Source: Callorhinus ursinus
Lineage: Eukaryota; Chordata; Mammalia; Carnivora; Otariidae
Direction of reading: 5' to 3'
DNA length: 64,000 nt
NCBI RefSeq assembly: GCF_003265705.1
Contig: NW_020312785.1
Coordinates: 132,035,978-132,099,977, forward strand
A program made the translations under genes and the position numbers. Shown here piece after piece: positions 33,270 to 44,135 of this stretch. The notes under the pieces were generated by a model that worked only from the letters and a program-made list of their open reading frames with translations, was not told the origin of the DNA and searched no databases. The number at the start of each line of letters is the position of its first letter. The first letter of the stretch is position 1.

Positions 33270-34330
33270 AGAATGATGAGCCTGGTGACAAGGACTATCC
33301 CTAGCACGCAGGGTGTTGATCAGACCAAGAAATGTACGAGACGAGCCTAGAAACTCCTACCATATAGTAAAGAAGATATCAAAGACCAACTGGTTCATGT
33401 GGAAACGCATTTGTGAGCCAAAATGAAGAAGCTCCCAATGGCCAAACTGGGTACAGACTGAGCTTCAGTAAAGATAAAAATTGCAAACTCCTCAGACACA
33501 TCAAACCGTGAATTAATAATGACATAAAAATTGGTTACTTTCAAAGGATTACAGAAAACAAATTCATTAAAAACTGGCAACTAAATAAAGTTGCCTTTCT
33601 TATGTGAACTGTACCACTGAGCGACCAAACAGCAGATGAAAGGAAATATCTCTTAATAAAATGATTCTAGATCATAAATGCAAATAAAATGTTAGACTTA
33701 GAATATCACCATTTTGCCACCCCCAAGTAGTTAATGGATCGAAGCATCAACTCCTGCTAAGATAAGTGAATATGTCCCACGGGATAAAAGAACACATTAC
33801 CTAGACTCTGGCCAAAGGGAATGAAGCTGAATCTGATAAAACTTCATTTTATTGTAAATTTACAGGAGATACAGAGGGACATAACTGAACCCCACCATCA
33901 TTTTACAATCTGTAAAACCCAGAATGTGCAAAACTCTACAGGTCAAATGGCCTAGGTCAGTTAGCAGATAAAATATATGGAAAAGAAAAGGATAAAAGAG
34001 GAAATCTATAGATTTAAGAGGAGATTTTTTTTTTAATTTTTAGGTTATTAAACTTGGGTAAGTTTAAACTCCTATATTAAAGAATAAACCTTTGAGAGAT
34101 GAAACCATCAATAAATGAAAGAAAATTATTATTCAAGAGTTAAGATGGGGCTTACTTTTGAAAAGAGGGAAGGCCTGCAGTTGGGAGAAGCACCTGGAAG
34201 CTTCCTGGGGTGCCAGCAACACCGTCTTTGTTGACCTGGCTGGTGATTTCATGGGTGCTCACTTAATAATATTTCACCAACTTGTACATTTGTTTTCTGT
34301 GGTTGCCTTTATCTGTATTTTCTTTTAAAA
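33270..34330 (+). repeat. Ancient L1-related LINE fragment
   Basis: A long series of blocks known from old L1M elements: GGTGACAAGGACTATCCCTA, GACCAACTGGTTCATGTGG, AAGATAAAAATTGCAAACTC, TAATGGATCGAAGCATCAAC, ACTCTGGCCAAAGGGAATGA and CAGGTCAAATGGCCTAGG. The end at 34290-34330 (TTTTCTGTGGTTGCC) is approximate. No coding capacity remains. Confidence 0.65.
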
Positions 34331-34930
34331 TAAGAAGCACACATTACAAAATAATGAAGGGCAAAGAATAGAAATCGAAAATAATATAGAAAGGTTACCT
34401 TAAATTCAAGGCCATCTTTTAATTGGAACAAACCAGAGGCAATCATCTTGGGGCAGAAAAAAGGAGACAGACTGTCAGTCCCTGCCAGAGATGAGACCCT
34501 TGAGACAGCCAAGGGTCAGAGAAGCTGCTTCAGAAATCTATAACTTCTACCAGGTAAAACACACTGACATTCCAATCCCCAGACAAACAAAGAAAGTAAT
34601 CACAAAGATACTTTCAAAAATAAATTATCAATGAATATAGTCAAGGCAAGGGGTTGAGAGGATTTTACCCTCACTATAGAGATCATATTCATAAAATGGG
34701 AAATAGAATCCACTAAAGGCAAATGCACTTTGTTACCAACTTTTCCAGAACAGCTCTGTTGTGGGAGCCTTGGGCCGCATTTTGTCAGTCCTCTTAACAG
34801 AAGCTATCAAACTTTGTCATATACTTCTGAGCAATAGTGACTCCTTAGTAAGCCAATATAAACTGAGTAACCTAAACGGGCAATTCAACTTGTCTACCCC
34901 CTCCAGGATAGAAGGCATTCATACATTACC
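34331..34930. other. No feature recognised
   Basis: No repeat or exon seen. A 73-codon plus frame at 34761-34982 runs into the next L1 fragment and is not considered coding. Confidence 0.45.
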
Positions 34931-35070
34931 CTTTCTTTTTTTAATTGAAATATATCTGACCTATAATATTGTATCGATTTAAGGTATACAACATGCTGAT
35001 TTGATACATTTATGTATTGTAATAGGATAGCACCTCTAGCATGTGACATAATTATCATTTCTATTTTTGG
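34931..35070 (-). repeat. L1M 3' end fragment, minus
   Basis: TTTTTTTAATTGAAATATAT, TGTATCGATTTAAGGTATAC and AACATGCTGATTTGATACAT match the reversed last part of L1M 3' UTRs and parallel 32.18-32.28 kb. Confidence 0.75.
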
Positions 35071-35234
35071 GTTGCCCTTTTTTGAAGTAATTTATTCTCC
35101 ATGTTAAGTCAGCTAAAAGGAATGTAACTGGAGTTCTTGCCCCAATGGGGCAAGCAGTTCTGTCCAGTCTTCCTACCTTGACACTTCCCAAGGCAAAAGA
35201 CAAAAAGCTTAGACCAGGCTTAGTTGGGACAGAT

Positions 35235-35722
35235 CGAGTTAGTGGCGCCATTTCTTTACCCACCGGCGTATCCACATCCTTTGCCGGGTAAACGAATAGT
35301 GCTTCCTCCCAGAGGCGTTCTCCCTACTTTCCTTCCCTCTTTTCATGTTGGTCTTGGCCAAGAGAATGGCCAAGACTGGATGTGGACAAGAGTGGCAACA
35401 TGCCAATTCCAAGCTCAGGGCTTAAAAGGCATCACCTGTTTCCTTTTTCCTTCTTGCACTTCTGCCATTAACATGAGAGTTTCCCCAGGTCACCTCTGCC
35501 TTCTTATCTCAGACCCCAGGATGGCTAGACACAAAGGAGACCTGCGCCCAGTATGCAGCGAGAAGCTAAGCCCAGTGACATCCACAACTTGCAACAGAGC
35601 TGTCACCAAGCCGGCTTGACCAGCTGACCAACAGACACGTGAATAAGAATAAATGCTTGCTGCTTTAAGCCCTGGAGTTTGGGGTGGTGTGGTATGTAAC
35701 AACAAGTAGCTGACACACCCAC
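35235..35722 (+). mobile_element. MaLR/MLT-type LTR
   Basis: CTTCTGCCATTAACATGAG, GCTTGACCAGCTGACCAAC, then GTGAATAAGAATAAATGCTT and AAGCCCTGGAGTTTGGGGTG, GTAACAACAAGTAGCTGAC. The order and the AATAAA near the 3' end fit an old MaLR LTR. It contains a local direct repeat around TTGGCCAAGAGAATGGCCAA at 35354. The 131-codon frame at 35224-35619 is carried by this LTR. Confidence 0.6.
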
Positions 35723-35886
35723 TATGCTGGTGATGTGTGTGATCATTCACACCTTCCTTAGAATGTCAGCCTTCGCCAGACTTGTTCCATAACTAAAAAG
35801 CAAAAGTGTGCCATTTTCCATATTTTGTTCTCTTATTTTGTCTTCTCCTTCAATTCTTGATTACACACTAAAAGAGAGGATAATGC

Positions 35887-36076
35887 GGGGCGTCTGGGTG
35901 GCTCAGTTGATTAAGCGTCTGTTTTCGGCTCAGGTCATGACCTTAGGGTCCTGGGATCGAGCCCCACATTGGGCTCCCTGCTCAGCAGGGAGTCTGCTTC
36001 TTCCTCTGTCCCTCACTCACTCCACACTCATGCTCTCTCTCACTCTCTCGCTCTCAAATTAATAAATAAAATCTTT
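35887..36076 (+). mobile_element. Can-SINE, plus, best preserved target site
   Basis: Head GGGGCGTCTGGGTGGCTCAG, body CTGGGATCGAGCCCCACAT, GCTCAGCAGGGAGTCTGC, tail AATTAATAAATAAAATCTTT. The 16-bp duplications AAAGAGAGGATAATGC at 35871-35886 and 36077-36092 are identical, so this is one of the youngest insertions in the window. Confidence 0.98.
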
Positions 36077-36092
36077 AAAGAGAGGATAATGC

Positions 36093-37054
36093 AATTCAAG
36101 CTTCAGCAATACAATCCATGTATAAAATTCAGTACTATGTATATATATTCATCTTAGCCTTCATCCCTGGCCTCAACCTTGCTTTCTTTGCTCTCTTCCC
36201 AATGGTGTGATTGTATCCCTCGCATGGCCTGCATGAGTGGAGTACACGTATTCCCCCATTGTCTTTTGCCTCTATTCCTAGATCAGGGTTGGAAAGTGGG
36301 GTGGAGGGAAGAAAGCAAAGGGAGAGGAAAGCCTTGTTCCTGTTCATGTTCCATTTTAAACTGCATCCCACCTACAGCCCATTTTGTCATTTTTGAACCA
36401 TCACTCTTACCTATGATTCATTTTTGCATGTTTTGTCATTCCCAATTTTGCAATTTCAAGACACTACAAAGAAATATGCCAGGCGATAAAGAAGATTCTC
36501 AGAAGGAGAAAACCGATGCTGTCTTCCCCCACCAGACACATTACAAGGATGGAGCAAAATTTCCAACGATCCTCCTGGAGGCAAACAAAGTGCCACAAAA
36601 AGACATCCTCATAGGTCTCCTTTTCATGCTGTGAGTCAGGATGAAGTAACAGATGCCTCACATTCCTCCTGGGAGTGTGGGGCTCTTCCCCAGAGAGCAG
36701 CATCTGGCCAGACAGGGCTGGATGACCAGGCATCACCACCGAGAAAGAGAGTGACCATGACGATTGGTGCCACCTTCCCCTGGAAGTTTCTCTCCTTCGG
36801 GCTGGGTTACAGCCTGGTAGCTGCCATGGCTGGAGTTCACATTCCTGATGCTCCAGAGTACTGAACTCTTCTATGCGGAATATCCTAGACCTTGGAGCCA
36901 GGGAATATTTTGGATGATCACTTTTTCACAAAACCTGAACAAAAAGTTGCATGACTATGTCAACACAATTAGGAACTGCCAAAGAACACTTGTACGCCAA
37001 AGTCTTCGGTTACCCCAGAAATACCTACTGAGGGAATGAAGCTGAACATTGAAT
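36093..37054. other. No gene identified
   Basis: The 151-codon plus frame at 36179-36634 is Cys- and Ser-rich and overlaps an unrelated minus frame, and no family is recognised. From 36640 to 36880 a second plus frame (77 codons) contains KRVTMTIGATFPWKFLSFGLG but also has no recognised homologue. Confidence 0.35.
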
Positions 37055-37260
37055 GTGCACCATTTGCCAAGTACTTTATATACCTTATGCTTTACTCAGT
37101 TCTCATAACATCCCTATAAAATATCTATTTTTATTCCCATTCTACTGACAATGAGGGCCAAGGAAATTCAGTTACCTTACTTAAGGTTAGACAGTTGATA
37201 AAAGATGAAACTACTCGTGGGAAAAACAGGACATCTTAACAATTTCGCAGAGTTGTTGTA
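37055..37260 (-). repeat. MIR SINE, minus
   Basis: CCAAGTACTTTATATACCTT, CTCATAACATCCCTATAAAA, TTATTCCCATTCTACTGACAA and TTAGACAGTTGATAAAAGAT correspond to the reverse complement of MIR. Confidence 0.75.
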
Positions 37261-37354
37261 AAGAGAAGATGCATTTTTTATATGACGTCACATGGTACTT
37301 AGGTGTGCAAGAAAGGCTCATGTCTTCCTCCTTACCCCCCAGTGCCCACTCAAC

Positions 37355-37490
37355 ATATAGCACTCTCCTCATTCACCCATTCACTCATTATTTCAACAAA
37401 TTCATACCGAGTACCTTCTCTGTCAGAGACTGTGCCAAGCACCGGGATGTCCAGCCCTCAAAGATAGATACAGAGATTAAAAAAAAGAGG
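37355..37490 (-). repeat. L2 LINE 3' fragment, minus
   Basis: CCATTCACTCATTATTTCAA, CCGAGTACCTTCTCTGTCAG and TGTGCCAAGCACCGGGATG reproduce the reversed 3' end of L2. Confidence 0.7.
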
Positions 37491-37567
37491 GGGGTTATTC
37501 TCAGATTACACACTATATACTCAGTCCATTTTGCAGGAAACCTTTTGATTAATAGGAGCTTCACTCT

Positions 37568-37952
37568 TGTTAAAGTAACCAGATTAAACCCAAGATGGAG
37601 TCACTCATGCTAAGTTCCAAACATCCTCAAACTAAACTTAACAAATTTCTAGGCTCAGATATACCAGAAAAGGAGGCTCTATTTCATCCAATAGGTGCTT
37701 GCCTGCTGGCACAAGGTACCTCACCCAGCTGCAGGACTTCCCTTTGCTCCCTGTAAAGAAAGCAACCCTGCTTCAACCAATGAGCAAATGCACAGTCTAA
37801 CTTGCTTGTCCTTGCCCTCTGTGGTCTATCACCTTGCTTAGGCCTTCGGAGCTCCTTTCTTATCTGCTAGATCGGATGCTGCCCGACTCATGAATTGCTG
37901 AATAAAAGCCTAGTAGATCAGTAAATTGTCTGTGGAGGATTTTCCTTCAGCA
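37568..37952 (+). mobile_element. ERV solo LTR, 385 bp
   Basis: Begins TGTTAAAGTAACCAG and ends TTTTCCTTCAGCA, i.e. TG...CA. The flanking 4 bp are identical (CTCT at 37564-37567 and 37953-37956), as ERV class I integrases produce. An AATAAA signal lies at 37901-37906 in TGCTGAATAAAAGCC, with U5-like sequence after it. No internal viral sequence is attached, so it arose by recombination between two LTRs. The family was not named. Confidence 0.85.
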
Positions 37953-38530
37953 CTCTAAATATGGCAGCAGCATCTGCCAGACCATTCTGCCACCCAGGAT
38001 TCCTGATCATCCCCAATGTGGGAGCCAAGCCCTGCTTTATTTCCTTAGGCCTCCAGAAGCTGTTTTCTCCTGGGAGAAGGTTAATGTGTGTTTGGAAAAA
38101 GGATAGATGGGCTCCAGTCAAATCTCCACAGTCATCAGTTCATTATGTCATCTTGACTTGGAAACTTTCATTTAAATTCACCTCTCATCCACAATAATGA
38201 TGATGGGATGCAATCAAGCCAAATATTAGCTCAAATCAGGGGTTTGTTAACTTCCTAATTAGCTCATTGTGGCTGCTGTGTATATAACAGGCAGACCCTA
38301 ATGACAACCATTTAAACTTCCCTTTGTCTTACTCACTCTTGAGTATTTGGGTCTTTCTGTATTCACCTCCATAGCAAATCCTGCTGAAGCCTAGCATGGG
38401 CTCTGAACCAGAAGACTGATTTTCAACTACTCAGGTTATACTGCCCATATCCAGCACGGGGTTGCAACCATGCTCTTCTCTCTTTCAAAGCTCTGAGAGG
38501 CAACCTCTGCCCCAATGTACTCTGACACAA
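37953..38530. other. No gene recognised
   Basis: Frames at 37918-38197 on both strands overlap the LTR edge. Nothing else is recognised in this interval. Confidence 0.45.
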
Positions 38531-38960
38531 CCTCAGGCCCATAGCCACCTCTCATTCATTCAATGAGTCGATGAACGAGTCTTTCAGGGCATCCACTGGG
38601 TGTCAGCTCTGCGCTAGACTGTGAGTAGGAAGGATGCACTCCTGTCCTCAAGGAACAGGTAATATCATTAGGGAGGCAAAGGTCACCAGGCACTTGCCAT
38701 TCAATGTGACAGGAACCATGGTAGGGAGAGTAAGGTGCTGCAAGGGCCTGCAGGAGGGGGACCTAACCCAGCGCAGGGAGAGCAGAGTAGGCTTTCTTGA
38801 GGAAGTGACATTCTTCTCCTGAAGGAATTTCAGATTAAGCAGACAAAAGGAGTGTTTTGGGGGCAAGAGGGACATGAGTGAAAATGGAGAATGGGGAGAA
38901 TATTTCAGGCAAAGGATGACGTGTATGCAAAAGCTTCAAAGGTGAAAAAGAGAATGGTCC
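38531..38960 (-). repeat. L2 LINE, minus
   Basis: TCATTCATTCAATGAG, CCACTGGGTGTCAGCTCTG, CTCCTGTCCTCAAGGAACAG, TTTCTTGAGGAAGTGACATT and TTTCAGGCAAAGGATG follow the reversed L2 3' portion. About 400 bp, continuous. Confidence 0.8.
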
Positions 38961-39769
38961 TCTGTAGAATTTTTTTTTAACTTCAGTATTTTTTAATAGA
39001 AGTTCTATCACAGGAGGAGAGTGGACAAGGTAACTTTAGGAGATAAGGACACTTATTCAGATCTCCTTGCTCCATGTGAAAGAATACAGACATAATTACG
39101 AGCCAGGATCCCCCTGTAGAGCATGCTAGAATAACAATGATTATCTATGCTCTACTTTTGGAAGCCTGGTTCATCGCCCTCTGTCCATATGTCCAAAGCC
39201 AGTTCAAATGGGAGGTTATTTCTAAAGATTTCAATTGAGGTCTTTATTAACCTCCTCTGCTAATATCATAACTGTTATCCCTGCCTTCATCCCCTCTATA
39301 TTCTATTCCAGTGACACCTCCACCCTCAAAGAGCTACCCACTCTAGTGGGCTAGAGGAGATACATGTTCTCTGTAACCCTTATGAGCCCAGATACTTGTG
39401 TGGTCCAGTCTCAGGGTAATGCCATGATTAAAGAAACAGAGTGAAGTAATTAAAATAAATTTCATCACAAGTCAAAGTGCTTCTTGACTTAAATGTTACA
39501 ACTAAAGTTTCTTAAATACTGAAAACAAGATCCAAAGACAAAGTATATGAAAAAACTTATTAAAATCCTCCCTTTCTTGACCGTCCACTTGATTTCATGT
39601 GCCATAGCTGATTCTCTCTTTAAACACCACCCTCCTGCTCCCCTTCCACCCATAGTTTCTAGTTTTCTTCTCTTCTCCAAGAAAAATACTTCTTCCAGAT
39701 CTAGACCACATGTCTCTTGTCCTCTGCAACCTTCCCTCTTCTTCTCTCTCCCTGTTTTAGCTCTGTATC
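38961..39769. other. No gene recognised
   Basis: Opposing frames at 39489-39827 (minus, 112 codons, Lys/Arg/Glu-rich) and 39547-39792 (plus) are mirror images of a pyrimidine-rich stretch at 39640-39760. Confidence 0.45.
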
Positions 39770-40230
39770 TGTTTAGATGCTTTGGGCTGTGAGTAGCAGA
39801 AAACCCGACTAAAATTGGTTTAAACAATGGGATCTTTATTATCTATAACAGAGACCAGTAGGTTTATTTCAAAAAATTTCCCCTATTTTTGGCTCACAGC
39901 TAAACTATGTCTCCAGGCTCCCTGTGGTTAGATGGGGCTGTCAATTTTTAAGTTCTCTCCAACTGAATATGAGTGGTAGTAAGAGGTCACTCTTCTGATT
40001 CTGGGCTCATAAAACCTCCTTAACGTACATTTTTTCCATGCTCTTTCTCTTTCCAGTGGCTTAATACAAAGGAGAAAGCAGAGCAACAAGATGGAAGAAA
40101 CCTGGGTCCCTGAATGACTATAAGGAAAATGATTATCCCCACTGGCTTGAATATCATTATATGAGCAAGAAATAAATTGCCTTAAGTTGTTGAATTTAGG
40201 GGGTTTGATTTTTTTATAGAAACTTCGACT
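39770..40230 (+). repeat. Two joined old repeats: unnamed element and LTR end
   Basis: 39770-39880 (GAGTAGCAGAAAACCCGACT, AAATTGGTTTAAACAATGGG) belongs to an interspersed repeat also seen at 41.9 and 50.9 kb that I cannot name. 40060-40230 (AGAGCAACAAGATGGAAGAA, CCTGGGTCCCTGAATGACTA, GAGCAAGAAATAAATTGCC) resembles the 3' end of MaLR-type LTRs. Confidence 0.5.
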
Positions 40231-41505
40231 ACCCTAATAAATTATTTTACTATATGAAAGAGAAGAAAAGAGATAGAAGGAAAAGAAATAGGTTTGAGTT
40301 GGCATCTCAATGATAACATCAAGGACTTGGGCTCTTCCTACTTTCTCTGTTCTTCTCTGCTCTGCCCAGTGTGTTGGCAAAATCTCCCACCACAGCTGCA
40401 GGATATCCACTGCTGCAAGCATCACACTCTCACCCAAATGGTCCAGAAGAAAAAAATGAAAGGATTTCTCATATATGTCTCTTTTATCAGGAAGTAAAAT
40501 TTTCTCTAGAACCCCTCAGCAAACTTCCCTTTATTTCTCACTGGCCAGAACTGGGTCATACCCCTCAGTCATTAGCAAAGGAGTTGAGAACACCATGACT
40601 AGAGAGAGCTAACTGATTCATCCCCTAAGACTGGAAAGGGGCCCCTACCCTCTTAACTGATTGGTTAGCTACATGCCTGATACCTGACCAAAATTGGGCC
40701 TGTTAGCAAAGAAGAATGAACTGGTGTTGTATAGGAAACCAACAGGGTGGCCACTTGTCCCTTCCCAACCTCCAAATTCTACATTAATAAGGCCCAATAT
40801 ATAGTCCATCAATGACAGAATCCTATCAGGAATTGGGAAATGTAGATGGGCAAAGTCAAAGTCTCTTTAGTGGAATGGGACAAAAGGGTGGGAACTTTTT
40901 AAGAGTTTACAATGTTTGTTGATAAGCAGGGCAGACAGTGTGGAGTGGTGTGCAAAAAACATGAATAAAGAACTGCAGGAAATTAGAAGCAGGAGAGAAA
41001 AACTACAATTGAAGAGACCGAATGAGCCATTTGGAACAGACCTTCAGGGTTAACGATACTGGAGGAAAATATGGGGATTAAATTAAAATGAAAGGAAAAA
41101 CATAATCAAGCGCACAGAAGAGAAAATTCTAGGGAGACAGGAGAGCGAAGTCACAGAGAGGTCTAATTTCACATGTACCAGGAAGGCCGGGAGAGTGAGC
41201 ATACAGAGAGCACTAAGAGGGAGGTTTCTACTTTGCAGCATATATTCAAAGCTCCTCAGCCAGAATATTATGAATCTGTGACACCTGACTTTACCTCAAC
41301 TCTTGAGACTTCATTAGACAGATGTTCCCTGACAACACCAAACAAACCGGCGTTCCAACCCTCTCTCAGACCTAAAGAAGGTTCACTTCCCCCTCCCTTG
41401 CCACCTGGTATCTGCTATGATTCCTCTGCCAGGAAGGCCTCCTGACCCCTCACTTTAATTCTCTAATAAAATGATGTGTGTTGTTTATAGATCAACTTTG
41501 CATTG
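40231..41505. other. No gene recognised
   Basis: Holds plus frames at 40294-40598 and a 90-codon frame at 41173-41445. The latter has the look of coding sequence only by length: no motif, no splice partner. The right part (41300-41440) may be L2-derived. Confidence 0.4.
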
Positions 41506-41735
41506 AGCCCCAATGCTATGTAGTATTGTGCCATGGTCTCTAGCTACCTTATTTCATTTTATCTCATCCCAGTCTTAGGAGAGAGACACTAATATCTCCA
41601 TTTTACAGGTAAGGAAATTTAGACTCCAGAAAGTTAAATAATTGGCCCATAATCATAGAGTTAGTATGTGGTAGAGCCAGGACTCAAAGCTAGATGTTGT
41701 CTCACTCCAAAGTTAATGATCTTTCCAGAACTCCA
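41506..41735 (-). repeat. MIR SINE, minus
   Basis: CTAATATCTCCATTTTACAG, GTAAGGAAATTTAGACTCC, CATAATCATAGAGTTAGTA and GTAGAGCCAGGACTCAAA are the reversed MIR core. Near full length. Confidence 0.85.
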
Positions 41736-42583
41736 CACATCTTTGTTGAGACAATGACTGTGCTACATTTTGTCGAAGAGATTTTCTTTTTCTCTAACTT
41801 TATTCTAAGTCTCCATGAAGATCATATAAACGTCAGATGTCCCAGCAGGCAGCAAGTCATAGGAACCTTTTAAAGCAGAGAAGAAACAAGAAAGAAAAAA
41901 AGGAGTTTGGCAGTGTCTTAGGGAGGGCTTGTAAAGATACAAGGAACAGAAACCCATTTAAAGAAATTCAGGAAAATGGAATTTCTATAAGGCTCCATAA
42001 GAATCTCATGGAATCCAATTGCAAAAAAGTGGAGCTGGACTCTTGGGAACTGGACCGTCCCCAGATCGTTAGTCTCTCCTTGTCGCTTTTTTTGTGCCCT
42101 CACTATCTTTAGCTCCAGGCTCGCATTGCCTATATGCTTCATTCTTCTCTTCTCTTCTGCAGAAAAACATCTGTGCTCACTCATGAACATACTAAGATGA
42201 CAGAGTCTTTGTGTCAGCCTGACATTCAAAATCAGCTCCTCAGAAATAACTGACTTTATTCATCCTTTTTCCAAAGTCTCCATAAAGAAAATCTTTGTGG
42301 CCCATCTTGGTTTGATACTCTCCCCTAAGCTATTCACTGTGGCCTCATGAGTTGCAGGGCTCCCTTCTGGGACTTCAGGCAATGTAGATTCTCTAAGAGG
42401 CAGGTATGGCGGGCGGTGGGTGTGTTAGGGTAGTAAGGACAAGTCATAGTGTGGGGAAAATTATTTTGATGCCTTAGACTCTCCAGAAGGCTGCCACAAC
42501 CACAGACAAAGACAAAGGGCTCAGAAATCTACATGGAAAAAAAGCAAACTACTTCAAGTTATAACTATATAGGGTTAGGACTG
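41736..42583. other. No gene; one unnamed repeat fragment
   Basis: 41915-42010 (ATACAAGGAACAGAAACCCA, TTTAAAGAAATTCAGG) resembles the unnamed element at 39.8 kb. Opposing 91- and 103-codon frames overlap here and cannot both be real. No domain in either. Confidence 0.4.
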
Positions 42584-42779
42584 TTTTTTTTAACGATTTT
42601 ATTTATTTATTTGAGAGAGAGAGAATGAGAGATAGAGAGCACGAGAGGGAAGAGGGTCAGAGGGAGAAGCAGACTCCCTGCTGAGCAGGGAGCCCGATGT
42701 GGGACTCAATCCCGGGACTCCAGGATCATGACCTGAGCCGAAGGCAGTCGCTTAACCAACTGAGCCACCCAGGCGCCCC
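42584..42779 (-). mobile_element. Can-SINE, minus
   Basis: T-run, GATTTTATTTATTTATTTGA, GAGAGA tract, GAGCAGGGAGCCCGATGTGG and the head GAGCCACCCAGGCGCCCC. Good conservation, but target-site duplications are not clear because both flanks are short repeats. Confidence 0.96.
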
Positions 42780-42861
42780 AGTCACTATTTTTAAGTGAAA
42801 GAATACTTTTTATAATTTATGAAAGATGTTTAAAATGTGTTTTAAAGCATTGGGTAATATA

Positions 42862-43055
42862 TAGGGCTCCTGGGTGGCTCAGTCAGTTAAGCGTCTAACT
42901 CTTGGTTTTGGTTCAAGTCATGATCTCAGGGTTGTGAGACTGAGCCCCACAGTGCAGAGTCCACTTGAGATTCTCTCTCTCCCTCTCCCTTTGCCCCTCT
43001 CCCCACTCTACACGTGCTCTCTCTCTATCTCTCTCTCAAATAAATAAATCTTTAT
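42862..43055 (+). mobile_element. Can-SINE, plus, beside a hAT element
   Basis: Head GGGCTCCTGGGTGGCTCAGT, body TCATGATCTCAGGGTTGTG, tail AAATAAATAAATCTTTAT. The 18-bp duplications AAAGCATTGGGTAATATA (42844-42861) and AAAGGATTGGGTAATATA (43056-43073) differ at one base. The right duplication overlaps the target site of the hAT element that begins at 43077. Confidence 0.97.
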
Positions 43056-43076
43056 AAAGGATTGGGTAATATAGAG

Positions 43077-43287
43077 CAGGGATCAGTTAACTAAGGCCCA
43101 TGGCAGTCACTTGTTTTTGTAAATAAACTTTTCTTAGAACACAACTATGTCCATTTGTTTAAGCATGGTCTGTGGCTGCTCTCCTGCTACAACAGCAGAA
43201 TTGAGTAGTTGTCAAAGAGACCCTATGGCCCACAAAGCCTAAAACATTTACTATCTGACCCTTTAAGAGAAAGTGTGTCAACTCCTG
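43077..43287. mobile_element. hAT-type non-autonomous DNA transposon remnant
   Basis: Starts CAGGGATCAGTTAACTAAGG and ends GTGTGTCAACTCCTG, so the termini are inverted (CAGG.. and ..CCTG). Internal blocks TTTTTGTAAATAAACTTTTC, GTCTGTGGCTGCTCTCC and GAGTAGTTGTCAAAGAGAC match a widespread mammalian hAT family I cannot name exactly. Flanking 8-mers ATATAGAG and ATATAATT agree at five or six positions, as for a decayed 8-bp duplication. 211 bp. Confidence 0.75.
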
Positions 43288-43974
43288 ATATAATTATGCT
43301 GCTCTGTATAGGATCACAATTTTCAGTAGGTAATTTACAAAGTCATTTTTAACTTTTGGAAGGACCACATAAAAGAGACTTCCATTCTGGAACAGCAAGA
43401 TGAGTCTGTTAGAGTACCATAGGCCTTTTGTAGAAAATGGCCTTATCAGGGTTAGTGTTGGGGACCTAAGTTAGGTCTGGTCTCAGGAAAGATAGAATTC
43501 ACTAACACATGCCAGCACCTCTTCTATTTTTCACAGTACCTAAGGAGATATTTTGTGGGTTGGAGATAGATGATAAAAGCCTTCAATTGAAACATAATCT
43601 ATTCCTCATTTTGTCTGTGTGTGTGGTTATTATATCCATACAAGGTGTCACTTAACAAATTATCATTTTAATTCCTGAGGTATCCATAAATACCTATATC
43701 CTGAGCTTGAAACTACAGTATTTAATGTTAGAGTCCTTGCTCATCCTCTGACAATCCTAAAGTGTATCAGAGTTTCCCATCTGCAAAATGCAGGACTTTT
43801 ATTGGCATTAAGTGTGATAAAAAATGTGAAAGTGTTTCCTTTTAAGCAGCTAGGTGCAATATAAAATAAGATGTTCTTAGGGCTGCTTATTTAACATTCC
43901 AGCCAATCTTTAATAGAGCCCTGGACAGTGACAAAACCCATTCTTACTACACCACACAGGGAGAGCACAAATGT
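43288..43974. other. No feature recognised
   Basis: Unique-looking AT-rich DNA with no frame above 60 codons. Confidence 0.5.
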
Positions 43975-44135
43975 TTACTGGGCAGCCCCTCTATGCTATT
44001 TCTGTTGAACACACTACCTCATGAAATCCTTATAACTACCTGATGAATAATCCACCCTGTGAAGTAGGTACTATTATCTCTATTTTACAGAAAAGGAGAC
44101 AAACGTGAAATATGTTTCTCAGGGTCAATGAGGGT
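43975..44135 (-). repeat. MIR SINE, minus
   Basis: CATGAAATCCTTATAACTAC, GTAGGTACTATTATCTCTAT and TTTACAGAAAAGGAGACAAA match the reverse complement of MIR; the 5' end of the element (right side) is lost. Confidence 0.8.

Noticed and set aside
35224..35619. 131-codon plus frame as a gene
   Set aside because: It lies within a MaLR-type LTR.
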